The notes under the pieces were generated by a model. The model ran no database searches. It saw only the letters and a list, made by a program, of their open reading frames with translations, and was not told where the DNA came from. Of a stretch of DNA of 42,038 nucleotides, positions 25,732-34,779 are shown piece after piece (the stretch's first letter is position 1; the number at the start of each line of letters is the position of its first letter). This DNA is from Microbacteriaceae bacterium. GTDB lineage: Bacteria; Actinomycetota; Actinomycetes; Actinomycetales; Microbacteriaceae. Location of the stretch: positions 1 to 42,038 of the forward strand of contig JACMPQ010000044.1 in the NCBI GenBank assembly GCA_014377425.1, in the 5' to 3' direction. The translations under genes and the position numbers were made by a program.

Positions 25732-26100
25732 TTAGTCGACGCGGGGATTATCCCCAGCCGCTGCCACCAGCACCCCGCCCGCCTGCTCCCAGGCGACCAT
25801 TCCGCCGATAACGTTGCTCGCGGTGTAGCCAGCCTCGTTGAGCGCGGCAGTAACGCGGGCCGAGCGCTGCCCGGAATGGCACACCACAAGCACTCGGGTG
25901 TTTTCGGGCACCTCGTCAAGGCGCGCCTGCAACTCCGACATGGGGAGGGAAATCGCCAGGGGCGAGTGCCCACGATCCCACTCCGCGGGCTCCCGCACGT
26001 CGAGCAAAAGTGTTCCAGCGGTGACTTCGGCGAGGGCGTCCGTCGCGGTGATTTCGGCCGGCATTTGGCTCGCCATCGCGGAATCCATTGTGGAATCCAT
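25732..26100 (-). CDS. Rhodanese-like domain protein
   Basis: The 122-residue protein is a single rhodanese domain: LLLDVREPAEWDRGHSPLAISLPMSEL and VLVVCHSGQRSARVTAALNEAGY. The cysteine in CHSGQRS is the persulfide-forming residue, and the loop length fits a small sulfurtransferase such as GlpE rather than a Cdc25-like phosphatase. The physiological acceptor is unknown. Start choice is uncertain: ATG 26100 has no clear ribosome site and in-frame ATGs at residues 5 and 9 are alternatives. It sits between secF (nine bases away) and rel on the same strand. Confidence 0.88.
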   Translation of the reverse strand: MDSTMDSAMASQMPAEITATDALAEVTAGTLLLDVREPAEWDRGHSPLAISLPMSELQARLDEVPENTRVLVVCHSGQRSARVTAALNEAGYTASNVIGGMVAWEQAGGVLVAAAGDNPRVD

Positions 26101-26108
26101 CTGCCGGG

Positions 26109-27170
26109 CTAAGACTTCGCCGAGGCGGAAGAACCGGCGCCCGTACCAGTGCCAGTGCCGATTACGGACTCGGCAGGAGTCGTAGCGACCGAGCTAGCGC
26201 GCCGTGCCACTAGCACCTTTTTGGTGTGTCGCACGATCGCCTCTTCTCCGCTGCGCAGGTGGGCATAAAGCGGAGCTGCAATAAAGATGGTCGAGTAGGT
26301 GCCCACCAAGATTCCGATAAAGAGGGCCAACGAAATATCGCGCAGCGTGCCCGCGCCCAAGATCACCGCACCGATGAAGAGAATCGCCGCAACCGGCAAC
26401 ATCGCTACCACTGAGGTGTTGATGGAGCGCACAAGCGTCTGGTTGACCGCGAGGTTAACCGATTCGGCGAAGGTGCGGGGCGAGCTGTCACCGTTGTTGC
26501 TGGTGTTTTCTCGAATCTTGTCGAACACCACGACGGTGTCGTAGAGGGAGTAACCCAAAATCGTGAGGAATCCGATCACTGCGGCCGGCGTCACCTCGAA
26601 TCCGAGGATTCCATACACCCCGGCTGTGAGCACGAGGTCGTGCAGAAGAGCGACAAGGGCCGCCACCGACATTTTCCAGGTGCGAAAATACAGTGCCATC
26701 ACGATGGCTACGAGCACCAAGAAGATCACAAGTCCGCGCAGGGCTTGACCGGTGATATCCGCTCCCCAGCTGGGCCCGATGAACGAAGCGCTTACGCTCG
26801 ATACCGGCACCTTGTAGTTGGCCGCGAGGGCGTTTTTTACCTGATCGCTGGCGGTGTCGGTGAGCTGGTCTGTCTGCACCCGAACACCGCGGGTTCCCAC
26901 CGTTGATATTCGCGGAATTTGCTTGGGAACTACGGATGCCACAGCGGCGGCAGCTGGCGCGGTGTCGAGCTTCGCGAGCCCGGCTACCTGAAACTCCGAC
27001 CCCCCGCGAAACTCAATGCCGAAGTGATACCCGCCCCGAAGAAACGGCACGATGGCGGCGCTCAGCACCATGATGAGCGCGATCGTGTACCAGAGCTTGC
27101 GCTTGGCGACGATGTTGAACGAGCGCTCGCCGGTATAGAGGTCGTTTCCGAATTGCGAGAAGCTGGCCAT
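26109..27170 (-). CDS. secF: Protein translocase subunit SecF
   Basis: The 353-residue membrane protein works with SecD to drive the late, proton-motive-force-dependent step of Sec export. A first helix (LWYTIALIMVLSAAIVPFLRGG) is followed by a periplasmic region starting FGIEFRGGSEFQV, and then five helices including FLTILGYSLYDTVVVFDKIRENT, a conserved SecF motif. The charged Gly/Ser-rich C-terminal tail is cytoplasmic. ATG 27170 shares a base with the secD stop, so the two are coupled. Confidence 0.96.
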   Translation of the reverse strand: MASFSQFGNDLYTGERSFNIVAKRKLWYTIALIMVLSAAIVPFLRGGYHFGIEFRGGSEFQVAGLAKLDTAPAAAAVASVVPKQIPRISTVGTRGVRVQTDQLTDTASDQVKNALAANYKVPVSSVSASFIGPSWGADITGQALRGLVIFLVLVAIVMALYFRTWKMSVAALVALLHDLVLTAGVYGILGFEVTPAAVIGFLTILGYSLYDTVVVFDKIRENTSNNGDSSPRTFAESVNLAVNQTLVRSINTSVVAMLPVAAILFIGAVILGAGTLRDISLALFIGILVGTYSTIFIAAPLYAHLRSGEEAIVRHTKKVLVARRASSVATTPAESVIGTGTGTGAGSSASAKS

Positions 27171-28903
27171 CAGGAATCGTTCCCTTTCGTTCGCGGCGTG
27201 ACCGGTTTTTCCGGTAGCGCAGCCGCGGCTTTACGCTCGGCAATCGTTTGACGTTTGGCAGCTTCGCGGGCGCTTCCGCCACTCCTGGACTGCATCGCCG
27301 CCATCGGTGCGCGGAATTGAGCGCGGCCGCGATACACCGCTCCGAGGGCGCGCGGATCGAGGCCACTGAAGCGGTGCCCCTCGCTGAAGAAGCGCGTGCG
27401 CCCGAGCAGACGCAGCATCGGGTGGGTGAACAAGATGACCACGATGAGGTCGATGATCGTGGTGAGACCGAGCGTCAACGCAAATCCGCGAACGTTTCCG
27501 ACCGCCAGGATAAAGAGGATCACCGCGGCAAGGAAGTTGACAGTGTCGGAGGCGATGATCGTGCGGATGGCGCGCTTCCAGCCGGTCTCGATAGCGGACT
27601 CCAGCCCACGACCCTCGCGCAGTTCGTCGCGGATGCGCTCGAAGTACACGATGAAAGAATCCGCGGTGATTCCGATGGCGACAATCAACCCGGCGACCCC
27701 AGCCAGCGACAGGCGGTAGCCGTCGCGCGAGGAGAGCAGGGTGACGAAGAGGTAGGTAATGACCGCCGAGACCACGAGGGAGGCAATCGTTACCGCGCCA
27801 AGGGTGCGGTACTGAATTAGGGAGTAAATGACCACCAGAATGAGCCCAATAAGGCCGGCGAGGAGTCCCGCCTGTAGCTGGCTGTCCCCGAGGGTGGCCG
27901 ATATAATTTCGCTGCTTTGTACCTTGAATCCAATTGGTAGCGCCCCGAACTTGAGCTGGTTCGCGAGCGTCTTCGACGATTCCTGAGTGAACGACCCGGT
28001 GATCTGCGCCTTCCCGTTGGAGATGACGGCATTGGCCGTCGGAGCAGTAATCACGCGGCCGTCGAGTACCACTGCGAATTGGTGACGGGCACCGGTCAAC
28101 GGGAAGATCCGCGTGGTGACGTCGGAAAATTTCTTGGTACCAACGGCATCAAAGACCAGATTCACACCCCAGGTGTTGCTCGTGGCACCCTGGCTGTTCG
28201 CGACCAGACTGTTGCTGGCGTCCGAAATATTCTGGCCCGAGATTTCGACCGGACCGAGAATATATTTGTACGCACCGCTGGTGTCGCAGGTAACTAGCGG
28301 CTCGGCGGCCGGGGCGAGGTTCGTCGCGAGTCCGGCCTTAGAAGCGCAGTCAAAGGTCGTGAATTTCGCCTGCAGCGCCGGAGTCACGTAGTTGATGTCG
28401 CTACCGTCGGTGGGCTTCACACTCGGGGTGGAGGGAAGATTCGGGTCGACGACGGCGGCTGGCGACGGGCTGGCGCTTGCACCTTTGCCGCCGACTGCGG
28501 CCACGGGAGCCACGTCGGTAACCAGTACCGGACGAAACTCAAGTTTCGCGGAAGACTTGATGCGGTCGAGAGTGTCTTGATTTGGCTTACCAGGAATCGA
28601 AACAACGATGTTCTGGCTGCCCTGGGTGTTGATCTCCGATTCCGAGACCCCGCTGGCGTCGATTCGCTGGCGAATGATCGACACGGCCTGCGTGAGCTGT
28701 TCCGCAGAGACCGTCTGGCCGGCGGTAAGTTGCGGCTCCAAGACAATCTGGGTGCCACCCTCAAGATCCAGTGCTAGCTTCGGAGCCCACGCTCCCCCGG
28801 CAAACAGTACCTGGGCACCGTTCAGTCCGACGAGGGCGATAATGATCACCAAGAGCCACGTGAGGGAACGCCACGCCTTCTTGACGGGGGTCGATCTGGC
28901 CAC
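27170..28903 (-). CDS. secD: Protein translocase subunit SecD
   Basis: The 577-residue partner of SecF has an N-terminal helix (SLTWLLVIIIALVGLNGAQVLF), a large extracytoplasmic domain beginning LALDLEGGTQIVLEP and containing VSIPGKPNQDTLD, and five C-terminal helices with GIGITADSFIVYFERIRDELREG. GTG 28903 is preferred: it begins ARSTPVKKAWRSLTW as in relatives and has AGAAAG upstream. The frame to 28948 crosses a hairpin region and is not supported. It lies 108 bases after yajC. Confidence 0.95.
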   Translation of the reverse strand: MARSTPVKKAWRSLTWLLVIIIALVGLNGAQVLFAGGAWAPKLALDLEGGTQIVLEPQLTAGQTVSAEQLTQAVSIIRQRIDASGVSESEINTQGSQNIVVSIPGKPNQDTLDRIKSSAKLEFRPVLVTDVAPVAAVGGKGASASPSPAAVVDPNLPSTPSVKPTDGSDINYVTPALQAKFTTFDCASKAGLATNLAPAAEPLVTCDTSGAYKYILGPVEISGQNISDASNSLVANSQGATSNTWGVNLVFDAVGTKKFSDVTTRIFPLTGARHQFAVVLDGRVITAPTANAVISNGKAQITGSFTQESSKTLANQLKFGALPIGFKVQSSEIISATLGDSQLQAGLLAGLIGLILVVIYSLIQYRTLGAVTIASLVVSAVITYLFVTLLSSRDGYRLSLAGVAGLIVAIGITADSFIVYFERIRDELREGRGLESAIETGWKRAIRTIIASDTVNFLAAVILFILAVGNVRGFALTLGLTTIIDLIVVILFTHPMLRLLGRTRFFSEGHRFSGLDPRALGAVYRGRAQFRAPMAAMQSRSGGSAREAAKRQTIAERKAAAALPEKPVTPRTKGNDS

Positions 28904-28927
28904 GTGGTAACTCAGCTTTCTTCTGGC

Positions 28928-28978
28928 CGCGCGAAGCGCGCGTTGCACACAATTAGCCCCCGCCCAGACCGGGCGGGG
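28928..28978. promoter_or_regulatory. Two hairpins in the yajC-secD gap
   Basis: CCCCGCCC-agacc-GGGCGGGG (28958-28978) and CGCGC-gaa-GCGCG (28928-28940) are perfect stems. Neither has a T tract on the minus strand, so they look like RNA-processing or attenuation elements rather than simple terminators. Confidence 0.5.
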
Positions 28979-29011
28979 TCAGACTATCGATCCGACCGAA
29001 TGCCGAAAACG

Positions 29012-29416
29012 CTAGTTGTCGAGGTCATTCTTTTTGGTGTTGTTGGTGGGAGCGGCGGGGTTCGTGCGCTCCCCAAACTGCGGCTCTACGGTTCCGGGAG
29101 CGTCGGGCGCGGTGGCCTCGTCGGACGCGGCATCGTCGAGGTCTTCAGCAACCGGCGCATAGTCGGCAAGCTTCAGAATCGTCTGGCGGTGAATCATGAG
29201 CGTGGTACCCGGAGTCGTCTCGATGATTGCCACGTTGGTCTCCTCGTCGATCGAGAGGATCGTTCCGTAGAGGCCGTAGTTGGTCATGATTTCGACCCCG
29301 GGAACGAAGGCGAGCTGGCGATCTTCGGTGGTCTTTTTACGCTTGCGGCCCTGAAAAATCTGGAAAACAATAAAGGCACCGGCGGCAAGCACGATCAGAA
29401 TCAGTTGGGGATCCAT
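29012..29416 (-). CDS. yajC: Preprotein translocase subunit YajC
   Basis: The 134-residue protein has one N-terminal helix (LILIVLAAGAFIVFQIFQGRKRKK) and a small cytoplasmic domain (LAFVPGVEIMTNYGLYGTILSIDEETNVAIIETTPGTTLMIHRQTI) typical of YajC, which binds the SecDF-SecYEG complex. The C-terminal 35 residues are acidic and Pro/Asn-rich, a variable extension. The placement between ruvB and secD is standard for Actinobacteria. Confidence 0.95.
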   Translation of the reverse strand: MDPQLILIVLAAGAFIVFQIFQGRKRKKTTEDRQLAFVPGVEIMTNYGLYGTILSIDEETNVAIIETTPGTTLMIHRQTILKLADYAPVAEDLDDAASDEATAPDAPGTVEPQFGERTNPAAPTNNTKKNDLDN

Positions 29417-29498
29417 GGAGAAAATAACCCTTCCGGGGTTTCGAGGTAGGCGGCGGCTTCATCAAGGTTTGAGGTACGACTCGCTCCGCCGCTATGAA

Positions 29499-30554
29499 TT
29501 ATAGAACATCGCCAAGAAGCGAGGGGGTCGCCTGCACCAAACCAAAGTGCTTCCACGCGAGTCTGCTGGCCACACGACCTCGGGGAGTTCGCGTGAGAAG
29601 TCCGATCCGCACGAGGAAAGGTTCAACGACACTCTCAATGGTCTCGGAGTCTTCCCCGACCGATACCGACAGGGTGTTGAGTCCGACCGGGCCCCCGTCA
29701 AAGCGGTTAAGAATGATGTCCATCACCGCTCGATCGAGACGGTCAAGCCCGAGCTCGTCTACGTCGTATAGGGCCAGCGCCCCGTGAACGGCTTCGAGGC
29801 CGGCCCCCCCACCATTCACGAGTGCGTAGTCGCGCACTCGACGCAGAAGCCGATTGGCAATGCGCGGTGTACCCCGGCATCGGCCGGCAATTTCAGCTAG
29901 AGCCGCCCGGTCGATCGGAAGGTTCAGCAGGGATGCTGCCCTCACGAGCACCTGCTCCAGTTCCGAATCGGCATAAAACTCGAGATTTGCGGTAAAACCA
30001 AATCGGTCTCGGAGTGGGTTCGGGAGCATGCCCGAGCGAGTGGTGGCGCCCACCAAAGTGAACGGCGAGAGGTCAAGCGGGATGGATGTCGCCCCCGCAC
30101 CTTTTCCCACCATGATGTCAATTCGAAAATCTTCCATCGCGAGATACAGCATTTCTTCGGCAGAGCGAGCCATCCGATGAATTTCGTCGATAAACAGAAT
30201 CTCGCCCGGTACGAGCGAGGAAAGCACGGCCGCGAGATCGCCGGCATGCTGGATGGCCGGCCCGCTGGACATCCGCAGCGGCCGTCCACTCTCCTGAGCC
30301 ACGATCATCGCGAGGGTTGTCTTACCGAGTCCTGGCGGGCCGGCCAACAGAATGTGATCTGGCGTGCGGTTCTGCAACTTAGCGGCCTGAAGCAACAGCT
30401 GTAGCTGAGCCCGGACCTTCACCTGGCCCACGAACTCGGCCAGGCTCGTCGGTCGAAGCGCCCCCTCAAAGACCAACTCCGACTCGGATTCCACCAACGG
30501 CCGAACAATCGCCACTCCAGGATCGGCGTCGATGCTCTCTAACTCGGGGGTCAC
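29499..30554 (-). CDS. ruvB: Holliday junction branch migration helicase RuvB
   Basis: The 351-residue AAA+ motor drives branch migration at Holliday junctions with RuvA. Walker A is [12 protein letters not shown], Walker B is [19 protein letters not shown], and the sensor regions are [20 protein letters not shown] and [17 protein letters not shown]. The C-terminal DNA-binding winged helix ends QRTPRGR-like ([19 protein letters not shown]). GTG 30554 overlaps the ruvA stop by four bases. Confidence 0.97.
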   Translation of the reverse strand: MTPELESIDADPGVAIVRPLVESESELVFEGALRPTSLAEFVGQVKVRAQLQLLLQAAKLQNRTPDHILLAGPPGLGKTTLAMIVAQESGRPLRMSSGPAIQHAGDLAAVLSSLVPGEILFIDEIHRMARSAEEMLYLAMEDFRIDIMVGKGAGATSIPLDLSPFTLVGATTRSGMLPNPLRDRFGFTANLEFYADSELEQVLVRAASLLNLPIDRAALAEIAGRCRGTPRIANRLLRRVRDYALVNGGGAGLEAVHGALALYDVDELGLDRLDRAVMDIILNRFDGGPVGLNTLSVSVGEDSETIESVVEPFLVRIGLLTRTPRGRVASRLAWKHFGLVQATPSLLGDVL

Positions 30555-31165
30555 GCCGCGCTCCCCTGCGGACCAAGCGTCGATAGCGCCAGTCTAAGCA
30601 GTGCCGAGACGGTTGCTTTGTCGGTTTCGGATGCCGCTGCGGTTGCGTCATCAACGGCTTGGGTTGCTACCCGTTCCGACCAGCCCAGCCCCACGAGGGC
30701 AGCGAGCACGCTCGCATCGACCGAGGTGACGATGGTTCGGGGAGCACCCGCGGCGGACCCGGCAAACACCATGGTTTTTCCGGCAAGAGACAGAACGATG
30801 AGTTTGGCGGTCTTGGGTCCGATCCCGGTCACTTTCCTGAACGCGGCGTCATTTTCGGTGACCACGGCCTGAGCAATCTCGGCGGGCGTCAGGGCGGCCA
30901 GCACGCCGAGCGCAGACTTTGGCCCCACCCCGGTCACCCCACGAAGAAGATCGAAGATGGCCAGTTCATCACCGGTTCGAAAGCCGAATAATGACAGGTC
31001 GTCTTCACGCACGATGAGGGCGGTGAACACCTGAGCCTGGTCGCCCACGCGCAGCGAGAGGGCATGTGGCGGGGTGATACCGATCGACAGCCCGATCCCG
31101 GCGACTTCGATCACGGCGGTGCCTCCACTGATGGCGCTGACCGTGCCTCGAAGAGAAGAAATCAT
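30551..31165 (-). CDS. ruvA: Holliday junction DNA helicase subunit RuvA
   Basis: The 204-residue protein binds four-way junctions and loads RuvB. The N-terminal OB fold starts [25 protein letters not shown]. Two helix-hairpin-helix motifs lie around [20 protein letters not shown] and [19 protein letters not shown]. The C-terminal domain III ([22 protein letters not shown]) contacts RuvB. The start overlaps the ruvC stop by four bases. Confidence 0.97.
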   Translation of the reverse strand: MISSLRGTVSAISGGTAVIEVAGIGLSIGITPPHALSLRVGDQAQVFTALIVREDDLSLFGFRTGDELAIFDLLRGVTGVGPKSALGVLAALTPAEIAQAVVTENDAAFRKVTGIGPKTAKLIVLSLAGKTMVFAGSAAGAPRTIVTSVDASVLAALVGLGWSERVATQAVDDATAAASETDKATVSALLRLALSTLGPQGSAA

Positions 31166-31749
31166 TTTCTCAGCCTACGGTCGAGCAGCGGCATCGCTGC
31201 GCGCCGCTCGGCTGCCAGCCACGCCTGTTGCGCGGGGGTGGCGGCACCGCTACCGGTGATTTCCGGCACGGTCGCGCGTCGCCAGGCGTGGCAGATCGCA
31301 ATCGCCAAGGCGTCGGCGGCATCCGCGGGGCTCGGTGGTGCGGCCAGCCGCAAGACTCGCGCGACCATCGCGCCCACCTGTTTCTTCTCGGCCGCACCAT
31401 AACCGGTGATGGCAGCCTTCACCTCCGACGGGGTGTGAAGTCCTACCGCGAGACCGCGTTTAGCCGCATGGTATAGAGCCACCCCGCTCACCTGCGCCGT
31501 GCCCATCACCGTGCCGAGGTTCTGTTGGGCAAAGACGCGTTCGAGGGCCACGGCTTCCGGCTTCCAGTCGTCGAGCAGCGTCGCGAGCCCATCACCGATC
31601 GCCAGCAGACGTTGTTCCAGCGGCCAATCAATCGCGGTACGAATCACCGTGACCGCCACCAATGTGGCCCGGCGATTGGGTTCGACGTCGACGACTCCCA
31701 CCCCGCATCGGGTGAGTCCCGGATCAATGCCCAGCACCCGAATTGTCAT
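31162..31749 (-). CDS. ruvC: Crossover junction endodeoxyribonuclease RuvC
   Basis: The 195-residue resolvase cuts Holliday junctions symmetrically. It has an RNase H fold with the first catalytic aspartate in VLGIDPGLTRCGVGVVD, a glutamate in EAVALERVFAQQN and the C-terminal acidic pair region SPADAADALAIAICH. GTAQVSGVALYHAAKRGL and VKAAITGYGAAEKKQV are also characteristic. It overlaps ruvA and follows yebC after nine bases. The residues after about 170 are a family-variable tail. Confidence 0.96.
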   Translation of the reverse strand: MTIRVLGIDPGLTRCGVGVVDVEPNRRATLVAVTVIRTAIDWPLEQRLLAIGDGLATLLDDWKPEAVALERVFAQQNLGTVMGTAQVSGVALYHAAKRGLAVGLHTPSEVKAAITGYGAAEKKQVGAMVARVLRLAAPPSPADAADALAIAICHAWRRATVPEITGSGAATPAQQAWLAAERRAAMPLLDRRLRK

Positions 31750-31758
31750 CGCCGAAAA

Positions 31759-32520
31759 CTACTCGTCTTCGTCAAGCTGAGCAAGTACCTCGGCCGGGAT
31801 GTCGAAGTTGCCGTACACGTTTTGCACGTCGTCGTTGTCGTCGAGCGCATCAACCAGGCGCAGCACTTTGCGTGCGGTATCGACGTCAACCTCGACGTGG
31901 AGCGCGGGAACAAATTCCACGTCGGCGGATTCGTAGTCGATTCCGGCGGCTTGTAGCGCGGTCCGGGCGGCGACGAGCTGGCCAACCTCGGTGATGATGT
32001 CAAACCCTTCACCGCGGTCGTTGACCTCCTCGGCTCCGGCATCCAAAACCGCAGCGAGAATGTCGTCCTCGGTTACCCCGGCCACCTTCCGAACGCCAAT
32101 GACACCCTTACGGCTGAAGTTGTAGGCAACGCTGCCCGGGTCTGCCATTGTGCCGCCGTTGCGCGACATGACGGTACGAACATCCGCAGCCGCACGATTT
32201 TTGTTGTCGGTGAGGCATTCGATCAAAAGAGCCACGCCGTGCGGACCGTAGCCCTCATAAATAATGGTCTGGTAGTCGACGGCGACACCGAGCTGGCCGG
32301 AGCCGCGCTTCACCGCGCGATTGATGTTGTCGATCGGAACCGAGGTCTTTTTGGCCTTCTGAATGGCGTCGACGAGGGTCGGGTTACCCGACAGATCCGC
32401 GCCGCCTAATTTTGCCGCGACCTCAATGTTTTTGATCAGCTTGGCGAACGACTTGGCGCGACGCGAGTCGAGAATCGCCTTCTTGTGTTTGGTGGTGGCC
32501 CACTTGGAATGCCCGGACAT
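31759..32520 (-). CDS. YebC/PmpR family DNA-binding regulator
   Basis: The 253-residue protein begins [20 protein letters not shown], the invariant YebC signature, and contains ANMPVDNIxRAIKRG-like text here as [39 protein letters not shown] and [22 protein letters not shown] follow. Family members act as regulators, and some assist translation at proline-rich stretches, so either role is possible. The acidic C-terminus (AQLDEDE) is usual. It sits between pdxT and ruvC. Confidence 0.95.
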   Translation of the reverse strand: MSGHSKWATTKHKKAILDSRRAKSFAKLIKNIEVAAKLGGADLSGNPTLVDAIQKAKKTSVPIDNINRAVKRGSGQLGVAVDYQTIIYEGYGPHGVALLIECLTDNKNRAAADVRTVMSRNGGTMADPGSVAYNFSRKGVIGVRKVAGVTEDDILAAVLDAGAEEVNDRGEGFDIITEVGQLVAARTALQAAGIDYESADVEFVPALHVEVDVDTARKVLRLVDALDDNDDVQNVYGNFDIPAEVLAQLDEDE

Positions 32521-32560
32521 AATGCTCCTTCGACGACGGTCTAGCGACCGCCAGTCTAAT

Positions 32561-33211
32561 TCAGGCGGTGCGCTTAGACCGGTAGGTGGCCCGCTTCACC
32601 ATCTGCAAAAAAAGCTCGTGAAAACGCGGCTCACCGGTCATTTCCGGATGAAATGAGGTGCCGAGGATGTTGCCCTGACGCGCCGCCACTACCCGACCAT
32701 CGGGCAATGAGGCCAGAACTTCGACATCCGCACCGAATTGTTCGATCACCGGCGCCCGGATGAAAGCCGCTCGCACGGTACCACCGGTAAGTTTCGCCAC
32801 AGCGAGATCGGTTTCGAAGGAGTCGGCTTGCGACCCGAAAGCGTTTCGCCGAACGGTGACATCGAACCCGCCGAAGCTCTGCTGGCCGGGGGCCGCATCC
32901 AGCAGGCGGTCGGCGAGCATGATGAGGCCCGCGCAGGTGCCGTACACCGGAAGGCCGGATGCTATTGCCGCTCTAATCGGCTCGGCAAGACCGAACAAGC
33001 GCGAGAGTTTGTCGATCACCGTGGACTCACCCCCGGGAATCACTAGCGCGGCTACCGCCTCGAACTCCTCGACCCGCCGCACCGGCCGAGCGTCTGCACC
33101 CAGCGTCTCCAGCATCGCCAGATGTTCCCGATAGTCCCCCTGCAACGCCAACACGCCCACCCGGAGGGGGTGGGCGTGAGCGTCGGCTACGTTTACAGCC
33201 GCGTTGTTCAC
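32561..33211 (-). CDS. pdxT: Pyridoxal 5'-phosphate synthase glutaminase subunit PdxT
   Basis: The 216-residue class I glutaminase supplies ammonia to PdxS for PLP synthesis. [18 protein letters not shown] and [12 protein letters not shown] are hallmarks. The nucleophile is C93 in [11 protein letters not shown], and the His-Glu pair is in [17 protein letters not shown] 33211 begins [13 protein letters not shown], a stretch that overlaps a degenerate repeat of the pdxS 3' end, and the ribosome site is weak; the conserved core begins only at about residue 17. It is encoded 44 bases after pdxS. Confidence 0.95.
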   Translation of the reverse strand: MNNAAVNVADAHAHPLRVGVLALQGDYREHLAMLETLGADARPVRRVEEFEAVAALVIPGGESTVIDKLSRLFGLAEPIRAAIASGLPVYGTCAGLIMLADRLLDAAPGQQSFGGFDVTVRRNAFGSQADSFETDLAVAKLTGGTVRAAFIRAPVIEQFGADVEVLASLPDGRVVAARQGNILGTSFHPEMTGEPRFHELFLQMVKRATYRSKRTA

Positions 33212-33280
33212 AGCGTTTAAATTACCAGCCGCGCTGCTTCACCAGCCACATTGCGTTACCAACCGCGTTGTGCAAGGCGG
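33194..33280. repeat. Three degenerate copies of the pdxS 3' end around the pdxS-pdxT junction
   Basis: ACCAACCGCGTTGTGCAAGGC at the pdxS stop, ACCAGCCGCGCTGCTTCACC near 33224, and ACAGCCGCGTTGTTCACAGC near 33194 are related and spaced about 30-34 bases apart. Read on the minus strand the second copy also ends in a QRGW-stop-like sequence. Confidence 0.6.
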
Positions 33281-34155
33281 TGCGGCGCCGGGATGTCGGC
33301 AACGTTGATGCCAACAATGGCTTCGCCGAGTCCGCGCGAGGCGTCGGCGATGACCTGACCGTCCTGGTAGAAGGTCGTCGCCTTCACGATTGCAGCAGCG
33401 CGGGCAACCGGGTTTCCCGACTTGAAGATGCCGGATCCGACGAACACACCGTCGGCGCCGAGCTGCATCATGAGGGCAGCATCCGCAGGAGTTGCTACGC
33501 CTCCGGCAGTGAACAAGACCACCGGAAGCTTGCCAGTGCGGGCAACTTCGAGAACGAGCTCGTAGGGCGCTTGCAATTCCTTCGCAGCGACATAAAGCTC
33601 TTCGGGGCTGCGCGCGGCGAGTGCCCGGATCTCGGCGTTGATGGTGCGAATGTGCTTGGTGGCCTCGGAGACATCCCCGGTGCCGGCTTCGCCCTTTGAC
33701 CGGATCATCGCAGCGCCCTCGTTAATGCGACGCAGTGCCTCGCCGAGGTTGGTGGCCCCACAGACGAAGGGGGTGGTGAACTTCCACTTGTCGATGTGGT
33801 TGACGTAGTCGGCCGGGCTCAAAACCTCGGACTCGTCAATGAAGTCGACCTTGAGAGCCTCCAACACCTGCGCCTCAACGAAGTGCCCAATGCGTACCTT
33901 GGCCATAACCGGAATCGAAACCGCAGCACGGATGGAATCAATCATGTCTGGATCGCTCATTCGGGCTACTCCGCCCTGGGCCCGAATATCGGCGGGTACC
34001 CGCTCGAGCGCCATCACGGCTACGGCGCCGGAGTCCTCTGCGATCTTTGCCTGGTCGGCATTGACGACGTCCATAATGACGCCGCCCTTGAGCATTTCGG
34101 CAAGCCCACGCTTGACGCGGCTGGTTCCGAGCTGTTGATGTGCTGTCTCGCTCAT
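33256..34155 (-). CDS. pdxS: Pyridoxal 5'-phosphate synthase subunit PdxS
   Basis: The 299-residue lyase condenses ribose 5-phosphate, glyceraldehyde 3-phosphate and ammonia to PLP. It starts [31 protein letters not shown]. The Schiff-base lysine lies in [16 protein letters not shown], and [33 protein letters not shown] forms the phosphate site. ATG 34155 has AAAAGGA upstream; the frame extends to 34359, but that region is low-complexity and overlaps the HIT gene. The conserved end is HRLAQRGW. Confidence 0.97.
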   Translation of the reverse strand: MSETAHQQLGTSRVKRGLAEMLKGGVIMDVVNADQAKIAEDSGAVAVMALERVPADIRAQGGVARMSDPDMIDSIRAAVSIPVMAKVRIGHFVEAQVLEALKVDFIDESEVLSPADYVNHIDKWKFTTPFVCGATNLGEALRRINEGAAMIRSKGEAGTGDVSEATKHIRTINAEIRALAARSPEELYVAAKELQAPYELVLEVARTGKLPVVLFTAGGVATPADAALMMQLGADGVFVGSGIFKSGNPVARAAAIVKATTFYQDGQVIADASRGLGEAIVGINVADIPAPHRLAQRGW

Positions 34156-34210
34156 GTTGTCCTTTTCGTGTCCTATTTGAATCGTACTGGCGCAGCCTGA
34201 ACGTAGCTGG

Positions 34211-34777
34211 CTAGCGCGGCCATGCCTCGGCAATTGACTGCCGAACGTCCCCGAGCAATTGTGGTAGCGCCTTCGTCTTGGCGATAATCGGGAAGAAATT
34301 GGAATCCAGCGCCCAGCGCGGAACGATGTGCTGGTGCAGGTGGTCGGCGATTCCGGCACCCGCTACCCGACCCTGATTCATCCCGATATTGAAGCCTTCG
34401 TTTTTGGAGACCTTCTTGATCACGCGCATCGCCGTTTGGGTGAGGCTAGCGATCTCGGCAACCTCTTCCTCGGTGGCCTCGTCATAGGTGGCGACGTGGC
34501 GGTACGGGCACACGAGCAAATGCCCGCTGTTATAGGGGAAAAGGTTCAGCAGCACGTAGGCGTGGGTGCCGCGGGCAACTATCAGGGCGTCGGAATCCGA
34601 CATTGATGGTGCCACACAGAATGGGCACTCGTGCTCGGGCGGCTGCTGACCGTGCTGAATGTAGACCATGCGGTGGGGGGTCCAGAGACGCTGAAACTCG
34701 TCGGGAACGCCCGCCAACTCGTAGGAACCATCCACGCGGATGCTCTCGTGCAGCTCGTCATCATCGATCGGTGTCAC
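34211..34777 (-). CDS. HIT-family nucleotide hydrolase/phosphorylase
   Basis: The 188-residue protein has the histidine triad HLHQH in [16 protein letters not shown], the catalytic motif of HIT proteins that act on nucleoside phosphates or dinucleoside polyphosphates. An upstream CPFC pair ([13 protein letters not shown]), with a later histidine, resembles the zinc-binding site of the Ap4A phosphorylase-like branch. [24 protein letters not shown] is the other core motif. GTG 34777 lies three bases from the thrS stop, so translation is likely coupled. The physiological substrate is not shown. Confidence 0.9.
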   Translation of the reverse strand: MTPIDDDELHESIRVDGSYELAGVPDEFQRLWTPHRMVYIQHGQQPPEHECPFCVAPSMSDSDALIVARGTHAYVLLNLFPYNSGHLLVCPYRHVATYDEATEEEVAEIASLTQTAMRVIKKVSKNEGFNIGMNQGRVAGAGIADHLHQHIVPRWALDSNFFPIIAKTKALPQLLGDVRQSIAEAWPR

Positions 34778-34779
34778 CG

